Part shown: piece after piece, positions 28,140-38,263 of the stretch
Layout of the letters: each line of letters begins with the position of its first letter
How positions within the stretch are numbered: the first letter of the stretch is position 1
DNA from: Sulfurimicrobium sp.
GTDB taxonomy: Bacteria > Pseudomonadota > Gammaproteobacteria > Burkholderiales > Sulfuricellaceae
DNA length: 55,507 nucleotides
Direction of reading: 5' to 3'
Assembly (NCBI GenBank): GCA_030652035.1
Contig: JAUSBJ010000006.1
Location: 1 to 55,507 of the forward strand
Notes under the pieces: generated by a model
The model's input: only the letters and a program-made list of their open reading frames with translations
Database searches by the model: none
Told to the model about the DNA's origin: nothing
Translations under genes and position numbers: made by a program

Positions 28140-30012
28140 TCTCGACTTTTGTCTTTTGCTTCAGGCTAGCAAGGTAAGCTGTAGCATATTCACGCTCCAG
28201 CATGTTGGCAAAACGCTGGGCATAAGCTTGCTTGCGGGCTTCTTCCATGGCCGCGCCCTCAACCAGCCTGGTCACTTTGACCAGGGTATAGCCCCCCTGG
28301 TTATTTTCTATCCCTATGTAAGCCGGAAGCTTGTCTGCTTTTGCCCTGAAAGTTTCCTTCAACACATCCGCCGTCAGGTCAGCCGGCTTGGCGCGGCTTA
28401 CAAGTTGCGGCTGGCTCCAGGCCAAACCAGCAGGTGCATTCCCCTGCTGCAACTGAGCCAAAGCATCCTTACCCCATTTCACAGCCAAAACGGAGGCCTG
28501 CTGGCGCTGAAGCCGCTGACCCAGCGCAGCAGAAACCTCTTCCAGCGGCTTCACGCTGGCCGCTTTGTATTCCAGCATACGGGCGGCCACCAGCGTATTG
28601 GGCACGACCTCGACGGCTTCCGTGTTGCGCTTGTTTTTCAGCACCTCTTCAGTAAATACGGCCTGCAACAGTTTGGGGCTATTGAGCAGCGGCGTATCGC
28701 TCGCCAAGCGAGTGACCCAGCCACTCTGCTCGACCTTGAGTCCGAGTTGCTGGGCAACCGGTGTCAGGCTATCGCCCTGCTCGTAAACCAGATTACTGAA
28801 GTTCTCGGCGTTCTCGACAAATTTTCTGCCAGCCTTCTGTTTTTTCAGTTCCTGGGTGATTTCGCCATGCACTTCCTGCAATGGGCGCAATTTTGCAGGT
28901 TTGATCGCAGTCAGTTTGATGATGTGATAGCCGAAATCTGATTGCACCAGATCACTGATATCACCGGCAGCCATTTGGAATGCTGCATCTTCAAACGGTT
29001 TGACCATCGCACCACGGCCAAAGTAGCCAAGGTCGCCCCCCTGGGAAGCAGAGCCGGTATCCTGCGAATACTGTTTGGCGAACTGCGCAAAATTACCAGG
29101 GGCCTGCTTCACTTCCTGTAAAACCTTGCGAGCCTTGTCCATGGCTGCCGTTTTTTCGGCCGCACTGGCAGTCGCTGCCACGCCAATCAAAATATGGCTG
29201 GCCTGACGCTCTTCCGCCTGACCGAACTGGCTGGCATGTTCTTTGTAATAAGCCGCGATTTCTTCTTCGCTCACTGCCACCAGCGTGGTGAGATGTTCCG
29301 CTGACAGCACGACGTACTCGAGCCGAGCCTGTTCGGGCAGTCTGAACTCGTCCTGATGCTTATCATAATAATCCTTGACAGCAACTGCATCGACCTTGGC
29401 CTGGGGCATGAACTGCTCAATCTGGATCACGGACTGACTTGCTTCGCGCTGTTGCTCATTGATGCGAATCAGATTGTTCGCGACCACTCTGGGAATAAAT
29501 GCATTTCGGCTTACCCCTTCCTGGGCGGTCTGTAGCAGCAAGTCCTGGCGCAGGCGATGCTCGAACATGCCGGTAGTCATGTTTTGCTGACGCAGGACCG
29601 ATTCATAACGCGTATGGGAAAAGGTGCCATTTTCCCAGAACGCTTCGATTCCGGAAATGAACTTGGCAAGCTGTGTATCTGAAACAGTCAGTCCCTCCTG
29701 CGTCGCATCCGCCAACATGATGCGTTGATTGACCAGGCCATCCAGGACAGATTTCCGAATCTCAGGATTCGCCATGATCGACGGGTCAAAGTTTTTGCCC
29801 AGTGAGGCACGCATCTGCTCCTGCTGATCCTTGAGCGCCTGGAGAAATTCATTTTGCATGATTTCCCCTCCTGCCACCTTGGCTACCACCGGGCCGCTGC
29901 CGCCCTGTTTAAGATAGGAATCAACCCCCCAAAGTGCAAAGGGAATGATAATCAGGACCAGAATAAATTTGGCAATTTTGCCTTGAGCATGTTCGCGAAT
30001 AACATCTAGCAT
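28105..30012 (-). CDS. ppiD: Membrane-anchored peptidyl-prolyl isomerase/chaperone PpiD
   Basis: Periplasmic folding factor tethered to the inner membrane near SecYEG. The start at 30012 ([12 protein letters not shown]) puts one transmembrane helix (about 15-35, [14 protein letters not shown]) in its expected place; an upstream in-frame start would run into the tRNA region. 635 residues: a SurA-like N-terminal chaperone domain, a parvulin PPIC domain (about 265-360, ASHILIGV...[21 protein letters not shown]) and a C-terminal helical region. It follows hup and two tRNAs, as in many proteobacteria. Confidence 0.95.
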   Translation of the reverse strand: MLDVIREHAQGKIAKFILVLIIIPFALWGVDSYLKQGGSGPVVAKVAGGEIMQNEFLQALKDQQEQMRASLGKNFDPSIMANPEIRKSVLDGLVNQRIMLADATQEGLTVSDTQLAKFISGIEAFWENGTFSHTRYESVLRQQNMTTGMFEHRLRQDLLLQTAQEGVSRNAFIPRVVANNLIRINEQQREASQSVIQIEQFMPQAKVDAVAVKDYYDKHQDEFRLPEQARLEYVVLSAEHLTTLVAVSEEEIAAYYKEHASQFGQAEERQASHILIGVAATASAAEKTAAMDKARKVLQEVKQAPGNFAQFAKQYSQDTGSASQGGDLGYFGRGAMVKPFEDAAFQMAAGDISDLVQSDFGYHIIKLTAIKPAKLRPLQEVHGEITQELKKQKAGRKFVENAENFSNLVYEQGDSLTPVAQQLGLKVEQSGWVTRLASDTPLLNSPKLLQAVFTEEVLKNKRNTEAVEVVPNTLVAARMLEYKAASVKPLEEVSAALGQRLQRQQASVLAVKWGKDALAQLQQGNAPAGLAWSQPQLVSRAKPADLTADVLKETFRAKADKLPAYIGIENNQGGYTLVKVTRLVEGAAMEEARKQAYAQRFANMLEREYATAYLASLKQKTKVEIRKDALEKAER

Positions 30013-30070
30013 AATTTTAACCCGGAAACGGCTTGCCAATCGGACGAAGCCGGTTTGATTTGGCGGCGAC

Positions 30071-30100
30071 AAAGAAAAAAGGGTGAACCGAAGTTCACCC
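30071..30100 (-). terminator. Rho-independent terminator with UUCG tetraloop after the tRNA pair
   Basis: On the minus strand GGGTGAAC-TTCG-GTTCACCC is followed by TTTTTTCTTT. An 8-bp stem with the very stable UUCG loop sits 5 bp after the tRNA-Asp CCA end and should end the tRNA transcript before ppiD. Confidence 0.9.
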
Positions 30101-30105
30101 TTGTT

Positions 30106-30182
30106 TGGCGGAGTGGACGGGACTCGAACCCGCGACCCCCGGCGTGACAGGCCGGTATTCTAACCAACTGAACTACCACTCC
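30106..30182 (-). tRNA. tRNA-Asp (GUC)
   Basis: 77 nt with encoded CCA. Anticodon GTC at 30146-30148 (reverse complement), acceptor GGAGTGG pairing with CCACTCC, T-loop GGTTCGAGTCC. It lies 19 bp downstream of tRNA-Val on the same strand. Confidence 0.96.
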
Positions 30183-30201
30183 ATAAACCTTAAAACACAA
30201 C

Positions 30202-30277
30202 TGGTGGGTGCTGACGGGGTCGAACCGCCGACATTCGCCTTGTAAGGGCGACGCTCTACCAACTGAGCTAAGCACCC
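30202..30277 (-). tRNA. tRNA-Val (UAC)
   Basis: 76 nt with encoded CCA. Anticodon TAC at 30242-30244 (reverse complement), acceptor GGGTGCT pairing with AGCACCC, T-loop GGTTCGACCC. It is 49 bp after hup, and probably co-transcribed with tRNA-Asp up to the terminator at 30071. Confidence 0.96.
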
Positions 30278-30326
30278 GATGACTTTTAACCGGATCTATT
30301 CAAACCCAATCAAAATCAAAGAGCCG

Positions 30327-30599
30327 CTAGTTTACAGCATCCTTGAGCGCTTTGCCAGCTCTAAATTTAGGAGTCTTGGCTGCCTTGATTTTGATGGTGG
30401 CACCTGTGCGTGGATTACGCCCATTACGAGCCGCACGCTTGCCCACATAGAATGTACCAAAACCTACCAGAGTCACCATATCGCCTTTTTTCATGGCACC
30501 CTTAACAGCAGCAACAGCGGCATCCAGAGCGCGGCCAGCAGCAGCCTTGGACATGTCAGCATCTTTGGCGATCGCGTCAATCAACTCAGATTTGTTCAC
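30327..30599 (-). CDS. hupB: DNA-binding protein HU-beta
   Basis: 90-residue histone-like nucleoid protein that bends DNA. The signature [21 protein letters not shown] (GFGTF plus the basic beta-arm with its conserved RNPxTG, about 46-66) is complete. The start codon is GTG with AAAGGGG ahead of it. It has its own strong promoter at 30650-30679, and the lon gene just upstream reads in the same direction, the usual lon-hupB pairing. Confidence 0.97.
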   Translation of the reverse strand: MNKSELIDAIAKDADMSKAAAGRALDAAVAAVKGAMKKGDMVTLVGFGTFYVGKRAARNGRNPRTGATIKIKAAKTPKFRAGKALKDAVN

Positions 30600-30649
30600 G
30601 TGTAGTCCCCTTTCAGTTTGGTTGATGTTACAAACAGTCCAGCAACCGC

Positions 30650-30679
30650 TTTATATCAAGCTGCAAATCCTTGTGTCAA
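30650..30679 (-). promoter_or_regulatory. hupB promoter
   Basis: Minus strand TTGACA (30674-30679, perfect), 18-bp spacer, TATAAA (30650-30655), 51 bp before the hupB GTG, in the 110-bp lon-hupB gap. Confidence 0.7.
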
Positions 30680-30709
30680 GCGGTTCTGCGATGTTTCATG
30701 TCAAATATT

Positions 30710-33130
30710 TTAATGTTTGACAGCGGCAGTTACCGTCTTCTCCTCCGCTACTGCAGGAATCGGCGCCACCTCATCAGCCTTCTCCGGCAATGCCTCTGGC
30801 TTTCTTTCCAGTGCGATATCAAGCACTTGATCAATCCATTTGACCGGAAGAATCTCAAGTTTACCCTTGATGTTATCCGGAATTTCCACCAGATCCTTGA
30901 CGTTCTCCTGCGGGATCAGAACTGTCTTGATGCCACCACGATGTGCTGCCAGCAATTTCTCTTTCAAGCCGCCGATCGGCAGCACCTCGCCTCGCAATGT
31001 AATTTCTCCTGTCATCGCCACATCGGCCCGTACGGGGATTCCTGTCAGTATTGAGACCATTGCCGTGGTCAGCGCTATACCTGCGCTCGGCCCGTCTTTG
31101 GGTGTCGCACCCTCCGGCAAATGGATGTGGATATCGTTCTTCTGATAAAAATCTTCCGCGATACCCAGACCACGAGCACGACTACGTACAACAGACAATG
31201 CCGCCTGAATGGATTCCTGCATGACATCACCCAGCTTCCCTGTGGTTGTCATCTTCCCCTTTCCTGGCAAAGCCACACCTTCGATAGTCAGCAGCTCCCC
31301 GCCCACTTCGGTCCAAGCCAAGCCAGTCACCTGTCCAACCTGGTTATGCTGCTCTGCCACGCCAAAGGTAAAGCGTTGCACGCCAAGGTATTTATCAAGA
31401 TTGCGCGTCGACACGGCAACCTTCTTGCCACCCTTCTTGAGCAGCAGTTCCTTCACTACCTTGCGGCAGATCTTGGCGATTTCACGCTCAAGACTGCGCA
31501 CACCGGCCTCTCGTGTGTAGTATCGCACCACATCACGCACAGCACTCTCCGCCACACTGATTTCCGAGTCCTTCAATCCATGCGTCTTGAGCTGCTTGGG
31601 CAACAGGTAACGCATGGCGATATTGATTTTCTCGTCTTCGGTATAACCGGAGAGGCGGATCACCTCCATGCGGTCCAGCAAAGGCGCCGGAATATTCATG
31701 GTGTTGGAAGTGGCAACAAACATCACGTCTGACAGGTCATACTCCACCTCGACGTAATGATCGACAAAGGTATGGTTCTGCTCAGGATCGAGTACTTCCA
31801 GCAAGGCAGACGAGGGATCGCCACGGAAGTCCATGCCCATCTTATCCACTTCATCCAGCAGGAACAGCGGATTGCGCACTGCCACCTTGCTCATGCTTTG
31901 AAGAATCTTGCCCGGCATGGAGCCGATATAGGTACGCCGATGGCCACGAATCTCGGACTCATCACGCACGCCACCCAGCGCCATGCGCACGAATTTACGA
32001 TTGGTTGCACGCGCTATGGATTGCCCGAGGGACGTCTTGCCCACACCAGGCGGCCCGACCAGACACAGGATTGGAGCCTTGAGCTTATCCACGCGCTGTT
32101 GCACAGCAAGATACTCGACAATCCTTTCCTTGACCTTCTCCAGGCCGTAGTGATCCTCTTCCAGAACCGCTTCGGCAGCAGCCAGGTCCTTGCTGATCTT
32201 GGTTTTCTTCTTCCACGGCAAACCGACCAGAACATCAATGTAATTACGCACAACGGTCGCTTCTGCCGACATCGGCGACATCAGCTTGAGCTTCTTGAGT
32301 TCAGCTTCGGCCTTGGCCTTGGCTTCCTTGGGCATCTGCGCAGCCTGGATTTTCTTCTCCAGTTCGTCCAGATCAGCGCCCTCGTCCATGTCTCCCAGTT
32401 CTTTCTGGATGGCCTTGACCTGCTCGTTAAGGTAATACTCGCGCTGACTCTTCTCCATTTGGCGCTTTACCCGGCCGCGGATGCGTTTTTCAACCTGAAG
32501 AATATCAATTTCGGAATCCAGCTGGCCCAGCAGGTGCTCCAAGCGCTCGCGCACCGGAAACATTTCCAGCACATGCTGCTTCTGTTCCAGCTTCAAAGGC
32601 AGATGAGCGGCAATGGTGTCAGCCAGGCGACCCGCTTCATCGATGCTGGCCAGAGAAGTCAGAATCTCGGGCGGAATCTTCTTGTTCAGCTTGACGTATT
32701 GATCAAACTGGGCAAAAACACTTCGCATCATCGCTTCAGTTTCATTATCGTTTTCAGTAGGCGCCGGCACCACGTTAGCCTGTGCGGAAAAGTATGCCTC
32801 ATCATCGAAAAACTCGGTAACTTCAGCGCGCTGATTGCCTTCCACCAGCACCTTTACCGTGCCGTCGGGCAGTTTCAACATCTGCAAAATACTGGCAACG
32901 CTGCCAATCCTGTAAAGATCATCCAGAGTTGGCTCATCCTTGGCGGCGGATTTCTGCGCCACCAGCAGAATGTGCTTGCCCGACTCCATGGCCGCTTCAA
33001 GCGCCTTGATGGATTTCGGACGGCCTACGAAGAGGGGAATCACCATGTGCGGAAACACCACCACATCGCGCAGAGGCAACAAGGGTAGTTTTAGAGTGCT
33101 GGAGAGCGGTTCGTGCGTTTGTAACGACAT
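30710..33130 (-). CDS. lon: ATP-dependent protease Lon
   Basis: Cytoplasmic AAA+ protease degrading misfolded and regulatory proteins. 806 residues: N-terminal LON substrate-binding domain (about 13-205, [19 protein letters not shown]), AAA+ module with Walker A GPPGVGKT (about 362) and a conserved [19 protein letters not shown], and the C-terminal protease domain with catalytic Ser in PKDGPSAG (about 679) and Lys in [10 protein letters not shown] (about 722). A heat-shock-type promoter lies upstream. The tail is enriched in Ala/Glu/Pro/Val, which is not unusual. Confidence 0.98.
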   Translation of the reverse strand: MSLQTHEPLSSTLKLPLLPLRDVVVFPHMVIPLFVGRPKSIKALEAAMESGKHILLVAQKSAAKDEPTLDDLYRIGSVASILQMLKLPDGTVKVLVEGNQRAEVTEFFDDEAYFSAQANVVPAPTENDNETEAMMRSVFAQFDQYVKLNKKIPPEILTSLASIDEAGRLADTIAAHLPLKLEQKQHVLEMFPVRERLEHLLGQLDSEIDILQVEKRIRGRVKRQMEKSQREYYLNEQVKAIQKELGDMDEGADLDELEKKIQAAQMPKEAKAKAEAELKKLKLMSPMSAEATVVRNYIDVLVGLPWKKKTKISKDLAAAEAVLEEDHYGLEKVKERIVEYLAVQQRVDKLKAPILCLVGPPGVGKTSLGQSIARATNRKFVRMALGGVRDESEIRGHRRTYIGSMPGKILQSMSKVAVRNPLFLLDEVDKMGMDFRGDPSSALLEVLDPEQNHTFVDHYVEVEYDLSDVMFVATSNTMNIPAPLLDRMEVIRLSGYTEDEKINIAMRYLLPKQLKTHGLKDSEISVAESAVRDVVRYYTREAGVRSLEREIAKICRKVVKELLLKKGGKKVAVSTRNLDKYLGVQRFTFGVAEQHNQVGQVTGLAWTEVGGELLTIEGVALPGKGKMTTTGKLGDVMQESIQAALSVVRSRARGLGIAEDFYQKNDIHIHLPEGATPKDGPSAGIALTTAMVSILTGIPVRADVAMTGEITLRGEVLPIGGLKEKLLAAHRGGIKTVLIPQENVKDLVEIPDNIKGKLEILPVKWIDQVLDIALERKPEALPEKADEVAPIPAVAEEKTVTAAVKH

Positions 33131-33167
33131 GGAATATGCACCTTAATAAATGCTAGATTATTTCAAA

Positions 33168-33193
33168 TTAAGGGGAGGCCCGGGAATTTCAAG
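33168..33193 (-). promoter_or_regulatory. Sigma-32 (heat-shock) promoter of lon
   Basis: Minus strand CTTGAAA (33187-33193, perfect -35 of the RpoH consensus), 11-bp spacer, CCCCTTAA (33168-33175), close to the CCCCATNT -10. It lies about 37 bp before the lon ATG, a proper leader length. Sigma-32 control of lon is well established in E. coli; the match here is by eye. Confidence 0.7.
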
Positions 33194-33234
33194 CCAAACA
33201 GGAAAATAAACTACAGCATGCGGGAGGGTATGGC

Positions 33235-33270
33235 AAAGGAAAAATCCGGAAGCGCTGGCGCGCTTCCGGA
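33235..33270 (-). terminator. Rho-independent terminator after clpX
   Basis: Perfect 11-bp stem TCCGGAAGCGC / GCGCTTCCGGA with a 4-nt loop (33256-33259), followed on the minus strand by TTTT and further pyrimidines. It starts 9 bp after the clpX stop and separates the tig-clpP-clpX unit from lon. Confidence 0.88.
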
Positions 33271-33279
33271 GGGCAAAAT

Positions 33280-34536
33280 TCAGGCAACCTGAGGCTGATC
33301 CGCGTAAATCATGAGCGGCTTGCTTTCGCCGTTGATCACGCCATCATCCACCACCACTTTGCTGACATTGGACATGGACGGCAAATCATACATGGTATCG
33401 AGCAGGGACTGCTCCAGAATGGAGCGCAATCCACGCGCACCGGTCTTGCGCGCCAAAGCCTTTTTGGCGATGGCATCCAGCGCATCTTCACGGAACTCGA
33501 GTTCCACGCCTTCCATGCCAAACAGTTTCTGATATTGTTTGGTCAGCGCATTCTTGGGCTCGGTCAGGATACGGATCATGGCAGACTCATCGAGCTCTTC
33601 CAGCGTAGCAACCACCGGCAGACGGCCAACGAACTCCGGGATCAGGCCAAACTTGATCAAGTCCTCCGGCTCCACCTCACGCAACACTTCACCGATATCC
33701 TTGCGATTGTCCTTGCTCTTCACTTCAGCACCAAAACCGATTCCACCCTTTGTAGAGCGGTTGCTGATCACCTTCTCCAGGCCGCTGAAAGCGCCGCCAC
33801 AGACAAACAGGATATTGGTGGTGTCCACCTGCACGAATTCCTGGTTGGGATGCTTGCGCCCCCCCTGCGGAGGAACCGAAGCAACGGTGCCCTCGATCAG
33901 CTTCAACAGCGCCTGTTGCACGCCTTCTCCGGAAACATCGCGGGTAATGGACGGATTGTCGGATTTACGCGAAATCTTGTCGATTTCGTCAATATAGACA
34001 ATCCCGCGCTGCGCCTTTTCGATGTCGTAATCACATTTCTGGAGCAATTTCTGAATAATGTTTTCGACGTCCTCACCCACATAACCGGCTTCGGTCAGTG
34101 TAGTCGCATCCGCCATGACAAAAGGAACGTTGAGCAGACGTGCCAAAGTTTGCGCGAGTAAAGTCTTGCCGGAACCCGTAGGTCCAATCAGCAGGATATT
34201 GCTCTTGGCCAACTCCACTTCGTCATTCTTGTTATGGTTTTTCAGCCGCTTGTAGTGATTGTATACCGCCACCGACAGAATGCGCTTGGCCTGCGCCTGG
34301 CCAATAACATATTCATCCAGAATCTGATTGATTTCCTTCGGTACCGGCAGGTCATCCGTCCCACTCTTGGTGGACTGCTCGCTACGGATTTCCTCACGGA
34401 TAATATCGTTGCAAAGATCCACGCATTCATCGCAGATAAACACCGAGGGTCCTGCAATCAGCTTGCGCACCTCGTGCTGGCTCTTGCCGCAGAAGGAGCA
34501 ATAGAGCAATTTTTCACTGCCTGAGTCTTTTGCCAT
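33280..34536 (-). CDS. clpX: ClpX, ATPase subunit of ClpXP
   Basis: AAA+ unfoldase feeding substrates to ClpP. 418 residues: N-terminal zinc-binding domain with four Cys (CSFC...CDEC, about 13-38), Walker A GPTGSGKT (about 119-126), Walker [10 protein letters not shown], the pore loop [10 protein letters not shown], and the ClpP-contacting IGF loop equivalent (GIGFGAEV, near 270). 36 bp separate it from clpP. The gene order tig-clpP-clpX-lon is the classic quality-control cluster. Confidence 0.98.
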   Translation of the reverse strand: MAKDSGSEKLLYCSFCGKSQHEVRKLIAGPSVFICDECVDLCNDIIREEIRSEQSTKSGTDDLPVPKEINQILDEYVIGQAQAKRILSVAVYNHYKRLKNHNKNDEVELAKSNILLIGPTGSGKTLLAQTLARLLNVPFVMADATTLTEAGYVGEDVENIIQKLLQKCDYDIEKAQRGIVYIDEIDKISRKSDNPSITRDVSGEGVQQALLKLIEGTVASVPPQGGRKHPNQEFVQVDTTNILFVCGGAFSGLEKVISNRSTKGGIGFGAEVKSKDNRKDIGEVLREVEPEDLIKFGLIPEFVGRLPVVATLEELDESAMIRILTEPKNALTKQYQKLFGMEGVELEFREDALDAIAKKALARKTGARGLRSILEQSLLDTMYDLPSMSNVSKVVVDDGVINGESKPLMIYADQPQVA

Positions 34537-34572
34537 CGTTTCCTATTCCCAAATATGCAACCGTCTATGCCA

Positions 34573-35202
34573 TTAAGCCGCAGCTTCGGCGCGATTGACA
34601 AGCACTTTATCTATCAGGCCGTACTTCACCGATTGCTCTGCGCTCATGAAGTTATCACGATCGGTATCTTTATCAATGGATTTGATGGTCTGACCGGTAT
34701 GCTTGGCAAGGATCTCGTTAAGCTTTTGACGCAAATAGAGAATTTCCTTGGCATGGATCTCAATATCCGATGCCTGACCCTGGAATCCGCCCAGCGGCTG
34801 GTGAATCATCATGCGCGAATTTGGCAGGCTATAGCGCTTGCCCGGAGCGCCCGCCGTCAGCAACAGGGCGCCCATGCTGGCCGCCTGACCAATGCAAAGT
34901 GTAGAGACGTCCGGCTTGATGAACTGCATGGTGTCGTAAATCGCCATACCCGCCGTCACCGAGCCACCGGGAGAATTGATGTAAAGATAAATATCCTTGT
35001 CCGGATTCTCGGATTCAAGAAACAGCAGCTGGGCCACAACCACGTTGGCGCTTATTTCGTTGACCGGCCCCACCAGAAACACTACCCGTTCCTTCAGCAA
35101 GCGCGAGTAAATATCGTAAGCGCGCTCGCCACGACCGCTCTGCTCGATCACCATCGGGATATACCCGAGATTTTGCGGGTCCCAGCTGCTCATTTCATTC
35201 AT
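34573..35202 (-). CDS. clpP: ClpP protease subunit
   Basis: Serine protease that forms the tetradecameric chamber of ClpXP/ClpAP. 209 residues with the catalytic Ser in [11 protein letters not shown] (about 109) and His in MMIHQPLGG (about 134); Asp is in the following helix region. A second in-frame ATG (codon 4, MSSWD) is an alternative start. The ATG abuts the tig stop codon directly (0 nt), indicating coupled translation. Confidence 0.98.
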   Translation of the reverse strand: MNEMSSWDPQNLGYIPMVIEQSGRGERAYDIYSRLLKERVVFLVGPVNEISANVVVAQLLFLESENPDKDIYLYINSPGGSVTAGMAIYDTMQFIKPDVSTLCIGQAASMGALLLTAGAPGKRYSLPNSRMMIHQPLGGFQGQASDIEIHAKEILYLRQKLNEILAKHTGQTIKSIDKDTDRDNFMSAEQSVKYGLIDKVLVNRAEAAA

Positions 35203-36501
35203 TTACTTTTTTCCCATCAATTCGTCAAAAACGGTCGGCTTATCCACGATTTGTGCGCGAGTCAAAGCCCATTCGACCACGTTCCCTTCCAGTACCAGAG
35301 ACTCAATCTCTGCCATTTGCTGCGGATTGGAGTAGAAGTATTTAATCACCGATTCCGCATCTTCATAACTCTGCGCCACTTCTTCAACCTGAGCCTGAAT
35401 CTGTTCGGGTGTGGCATTGAGCTGATTAGATTTGACCACTTCTGCCAAAATCAAGCCCAAAGCAACACGACGTTTTGCCTGATCGCGGTGCAACTCCGGC
35501 GATGCCATACCTTCCAGCATCTGCACACCGTGCGACATCATGCTCTGGCGCATCTGCTCAGTCAGACGCTCGATTTCCATTTCGACCAGCGCTGTCGGCA
35601 AATCCACTTTCGTTGCTTCGATCAAGCAATCCATGACCTGAGTCTTGAGTTTTTCCTGAACGCGCTTTTTAACTTCACGCTCAAGGCTGGCTCGAATTTC
35701 TTCGCGCATTTTAGCCAAGTCGCCATCCGCAACGCCCAGATTCCTGGCGAATTCCGCATCAAGTTCAGGCAGTTTGGACTCTTCTACTGCATTCACCGAC
35801 ACTTCAAAAGTGACAGTTTTACCGGCCAGTTCCTTGGCGTGGTAATCCTCGGGGAAAGTCATGTCGAAAGATTTGCTCTCTCCAGATTTCATGCCTACGA
35901 ACTGGCTCTCGAAATCGGCCAGGGTACGCCCCTCGCCAATAACCAGATTGAAACCCTTGGCTTGGCCACCGGCAAATTCGACGCCATCCAGGGTACCGCG
36001 GTAATCCACGTTGACACGGTCAGCATTGGCTGCGGCACGATCCACGGGCTGATAGCTCACACGTTGCTTGCGCAGGATTTCGATGGTCTTGTCCACCTCA
36101 TCATCGCCAATCGTTGCCACAGGGCGCTCGATCTGGGTTGCACTGATATCGCCCAACACAACCTCCGGATAAACCTCGAATGTCGCGGTGAACATCATGG
36201 ATTCACCGCCACCCTGGTCGGCCTTGGGTTCAATACGTGGATACCCGGCAACTCTAAATTGGTTTTGCTGCACTGCATCAGAGAAACTTTTCTGCACAGA
36301 CTCGCCCAGCACTTCCTGTCGCACCTGACCGCCATGCTGCTGCGCCACGATTTTCATGGGCACCTTGCCGGGACGGAAACCCTGCATTTTCACGGTGCGC
36401 GCGACTTGTTTGAGGCGGTTTTCAACATCGGCTTCAAACTGGGCTAGAGAAACAGCAAGATCCAGAGTTCTTTCGAGCGGGTTCACGTTTTCCGATTGCA
36501 T
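35203..36501 (-). CDS. tig: Trigger factor
   Basis: Ribosome-bound chaperone and prolyl isomerase for nascent chains. Of two ATGs (36510 and 36501) the second is chosen because AAGGA ends 9 nt before it, but would touch the first; this gives 432 residues. N-terminal ribosome-binding domain with GFRPGKVP (about 41-48), a central FKBP-type PPIase domain (about 150-245, VNVDYRGTLDGVEFAGG) and a helical C-terminal chaperone domain are in order. Confidence 0.97.
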   Translation of the reverse strand: MQSENVNPLERTLDLAVSLAQFEADVENRLKQVARTVKMQGFRPGKVPMKIVAQQHGGQVRQEVLGESVQKSFSDAVQQNQFRVAGYPRIEPKADQGGGESMMFTATFEVYPEVVLGDISATQIERPVATIGDDEVDKTIEILRKQRVSYQPVDRAAANADRVNVDYRGTLDGVEFAGGQAKGFNLVIGEGRTLADFESQFVGMKSGESKSFDMTFPEDYHAKELAGKTVTFEVSVNAVEESKLPELDAEFARNLGVADGDLAKMREEIRASLEREVKKRVQEKLKTQVMDCLIEATKVDLPTALVEMEIERLTEQMRQSMMSHGVQMLEGMASPELHRDQAKRRVALGLILAEVVKSNQLNATPEQIQAQVEEVAQSYEDAESVIKYFYSNPQQMAEIESLVLEGNVVEWALTRAQIVDKPTVFDELMGKK

Positions 36502-36599
36502 CTTTAACATTCCTTAGTAAGCACTTAAAATTCGAGATTTAATTTTCAATTTCCAGCTGCACCCAGCACGACGGATGCTGACAAAACAAATAATTTTCA

Positions 36600-36608
36600 A
36601 GTATAGCA
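36600..36608 (-). promoter_or_regulatory. Extended -10 promoter candidate for tig-clpP-clpX
   Basis: Minus strand TGC-TATACT (36600-36608), a TGn-extended -10, about 100 bp before tig. A convincing -35 is not seen. Confidence 0.4.
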
Positions 36609-36667
36609 TAACCTGCCAAATCGCCATGCCCGCACTGCCCCGACAGCACAAGAGCCGCGATAGAAAC

Positions 36668-36695
36668 TTGATTGTTCTTGGGAATTTGGTAGAAT
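36668..36695 (+). promoter_or_regulatory. Promoter of the rpsF operon
   Basis: TTGATT (36668-36673), 16-bp spacer, TAGAAT (36690-36695), giving a leader of roughly 60 nt before rpsF that contains the S6:S18 motif. Confidence 0.55.
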
Positions 36696-36713
36696 TGCTG
36701 GTTTTTCAACCTT

Positions 36714-36740
36714 GCCTTACCGTCCCGCATGGCGGAAGGC
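36714..36740 (+). promoter_or_regulatory. Candidate S6:S18-binding leader motif
   Basis: In the rpsF leader, GCCTT (36714-36718) pairs with AAGGC (36736-36740), enclosing an ACCG and a GCGG side, the layout of the known S6:S18 mRNA motif whose CCG-containing bulge mimics 16S rRNA and lets the S6-S18 complex repress its operon. It ends 21 bp before the rpsF ATG, just before the GAGGAG ribosome site. Assigned by eye, no covariance test. Confidence 0.5.
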
Positions 36741-36761
36741 TTTAATCCACGAGGAGTGTGC

Positions 36762-37142
36762 ATGCGACATTACGAAATCGTTTTCATCGTCCATCCCGAC
36801 CAGAGCGAACAGGTTCCGGGCATGGTCGAGCGTTACCGCGGCATGGTTACCGCCAAAAGCGGCAACATCCACCGTCTTGAAGACTGGGGCCGCCGCCAGC
36901 TGGCTTACCCGATCCAGAAGATTCACAAAGCGCACTACGTGCTGATGAATATCGAATGCGACCAGGAAACCCTGGATGAGCTGGAACACGCTTTCCGCTT
37001 CAACGATGCAGTTCTGCGTTACCTCATGGTCAGCATGAAGGAAGCGGTCACCACTCCTTCCCCCATGATGAAGGAAGAGAAATCACGCTCCCTGCAATCC
37101 CAAGGCGAAGGTCAAGCTGCACCCGCTCCTGCCGCGGCCTAA
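36762..37142 (+). CDS. rpsF: 30S ribosomal protein S6
   Basis: Binds the 30S platform as a dimer with S18. The start [17 protein letters not shown] at 36762 follows GAGGAG and gives 126 residues; an in-frame ATG further upstream lies within the leader structure. The ferredoxin-like core includes [16 protein letters not shown] and a flexible Ala/Pro-rich tail. First gene of rpsF-priB-rpsR-rplI. Confidence 0.98.
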   Translation: MRHYEIVFIVHPDQSEQVPGMVERYRGMVTAKSGNIHRLEDWGRRQLAYPIQKIHKAHYVLMNIECDQETLDELEHAFRFNDAVLRYLMVSMKEAVTTPSPMMKEEKSRSLQSQGEGQAAPAPAAA

Positions 37143-37445
37143 GTGTCTGGCAACCGGATCGTACTGAGCGGTAAAATTCTTGCCATCGACCCACTGCGTT
37201 ACACGCCAGCAGGCATTCCGGCACTGAATCTGACCCTGGGGCACAGCTCCAGACAAGTCGAAGCGGGAATGGAACGCGAAGTCGAATGTGAAGTACAGGT
37301 TGTGGCGCTGGGCGAACTGGCGCAACAGGCTGCCCGCTGCAAAGTGGAAGATGGAATCAGGATTCAGGGATTCCTGGCCAGAAAAAGCCGCAACAGTATG
37401 CAACTGGTATTGCATGCAAACAGAATTGAACTGATAGAAATTTAA
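37143..37445 (+). CDS. priB: Primosomal replication protein N (PriB)
   Basis: Single OB-fold ssDNA-binding protein of the replication-restart primosome. 100 residues, start codon GTG immediately after the rpsF stop. Beta-strand pattern of an OB fold ([13 protein letters not shown] ... LNLTLGHSS ... [13 protein letters not shown] ... [11 protein letters not shown] ... [11 protein letters not shown]) is clear. Its place between rpsF and rpsR is diagnostic. Confidence 0.94.
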   Translation: MSGNRIVLSGKILAIDPLRYTPAGIPALNLTLGHSSRQVEAGMEREVECEVQVVALGELAQQAARCKVEDGIRIQGFLARKSRNSMQLVLHANRIELIEI

Positions 37446-37458
37446 AGAGGTAAATAAA

Positions 37459-37686
37459 ATGGCACGTCAAATGTTCCGTCGCAAGCGCTTCTGCCGCTTC
37501 ACGGTTGAAGGCATCAAGGAAATCGATTACAAGGATGTAGATCTGCTCAAGGATTTCGTCTCCGAAAACGGCAAGATCATTCCGGCCCGTATCACCGGGA
37601 CCAAAGCCCGCTACCAGCGCCAACTGGGCACCGCCATCAAGCGCGCCCGTTTCCTGGCCCTGATGCCCTACACCGACCAGCACTAA
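37459..37686 (+). CDS. rpsR: 30S ribosomal protein S18
   Basis: 75-residue partner of S6 on the 30S platform. Conserved [28 protein letters not shown] and [13 protein letters not shown] segments are present, and AAAGAGG precedes the ATG. Confidence 0.98.
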   Translation: MARQMFRRKRFCRFTVEGIKEIDYKDVDLLKDFVSENGKIIPARITGTKARYQRQLGTAIKRARFLALMPYTDQH

Positions 37687-37695
37687 GGAGAAATC

Positions 37696-38145
37696 ATGCA
37701 AGTCATTCTTCTGGAAAAACTGGCCAATCTGGGCCAACTGGGTGATGTCGTCAAAGTCAAAGATGGCTATGGCCGCAACTTCCTGATCCCGCAAAAGAAA
37801 GCCAAACGCGCAACACCAGCCAACCTGGCTGAATTTGAAGCCAAGCGCGCAGAGCTGGAAAAAGTTCAGGCCGAAATCCTGGCTCAAGCTCAAGCACGTG
37901 GTGAAAAGATCAACGGCGTTACAGTGCAAATTGCTCAGAAAGCCGGCGTTGATGGCCGCTTGTTCGGCTCCGTTACTACCAGCGACATTTCGGAAGCACT
38001 CAAGGCCCAGGGCCTTGAAGTGGCCAAATCCGAGGTACGCCTACCTGACGGCCCACTGAAACAAGTGGGTGATTTCCCGGTGGATCTGTCCCTGCATACC
38101 GACGTAACCGCAAGCATTACGGTATCAGTCGTAGCCGCAGCCTGA
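37696..38145 (+). CDS. rplI: 50S ribosomal protein L9
   Basis: 149 residues, standard size. The N-terminal rRNA-binding domain ([21 protein letters not shown] with the L9 signature G-x-x-x-V-x-V-K-x-G-Y-x-R-N-F-L-I-P) is followed by a long helix and the C-terminal domain. It ends the ribosomal part of the operon, with a strong terminator after it. Confidence 0.98.
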   Translation: MQVILLEKLANLGQLGDVVKVKDGYGRNFLIPQKKAKRATPANLAEFEAKRAELEKVQAEILAQAQARGEKINGVTVQIAQKAGVDGRLFGSVTTSDISEALKAQGLEVAKSEVRLPDGPLKQVGDFPVDLSLHTDVTASITVSVVAAA

Positions 38146-38161
38146 TCGCTACTGCAAAAAC

Positions 38162-38191
38162 AAAAAAGGGCTGGCGACAGCCCTTTTTTTG
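38162..38191 (+). terminator. Rho-independent terminator after rplI
   Basis: GGGCTG-GCGA-CAGCCC hairpin (38168-38183) followed by seven T and preceded by an A-run; it lies 22 bp after the rplI stop and separates it from dnaB. Confidence 0.92.
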
Positions 38192-38263
38192 TTTCCTCGC
38201 CAGTCTTGCCAATTCACCCGCGAACCCGGAAACTTCCGGATTTAGTCTGAGCAACCCTATTCC

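Noticed and set aside
31757..33088. 443-residue plus-strand frame opposite lon
   Set aside because: Antisense shadow of lon codon usage; no family features.
34555..36447. 630-residue open frame on the plus strand opposite clpP and tig
   Set aside because: It lies antisense to two certain genes, has no ribosome site, and reads as low-complexity His/Leu/Arg/Phe-rich text typical of a mirrored codon pattern.
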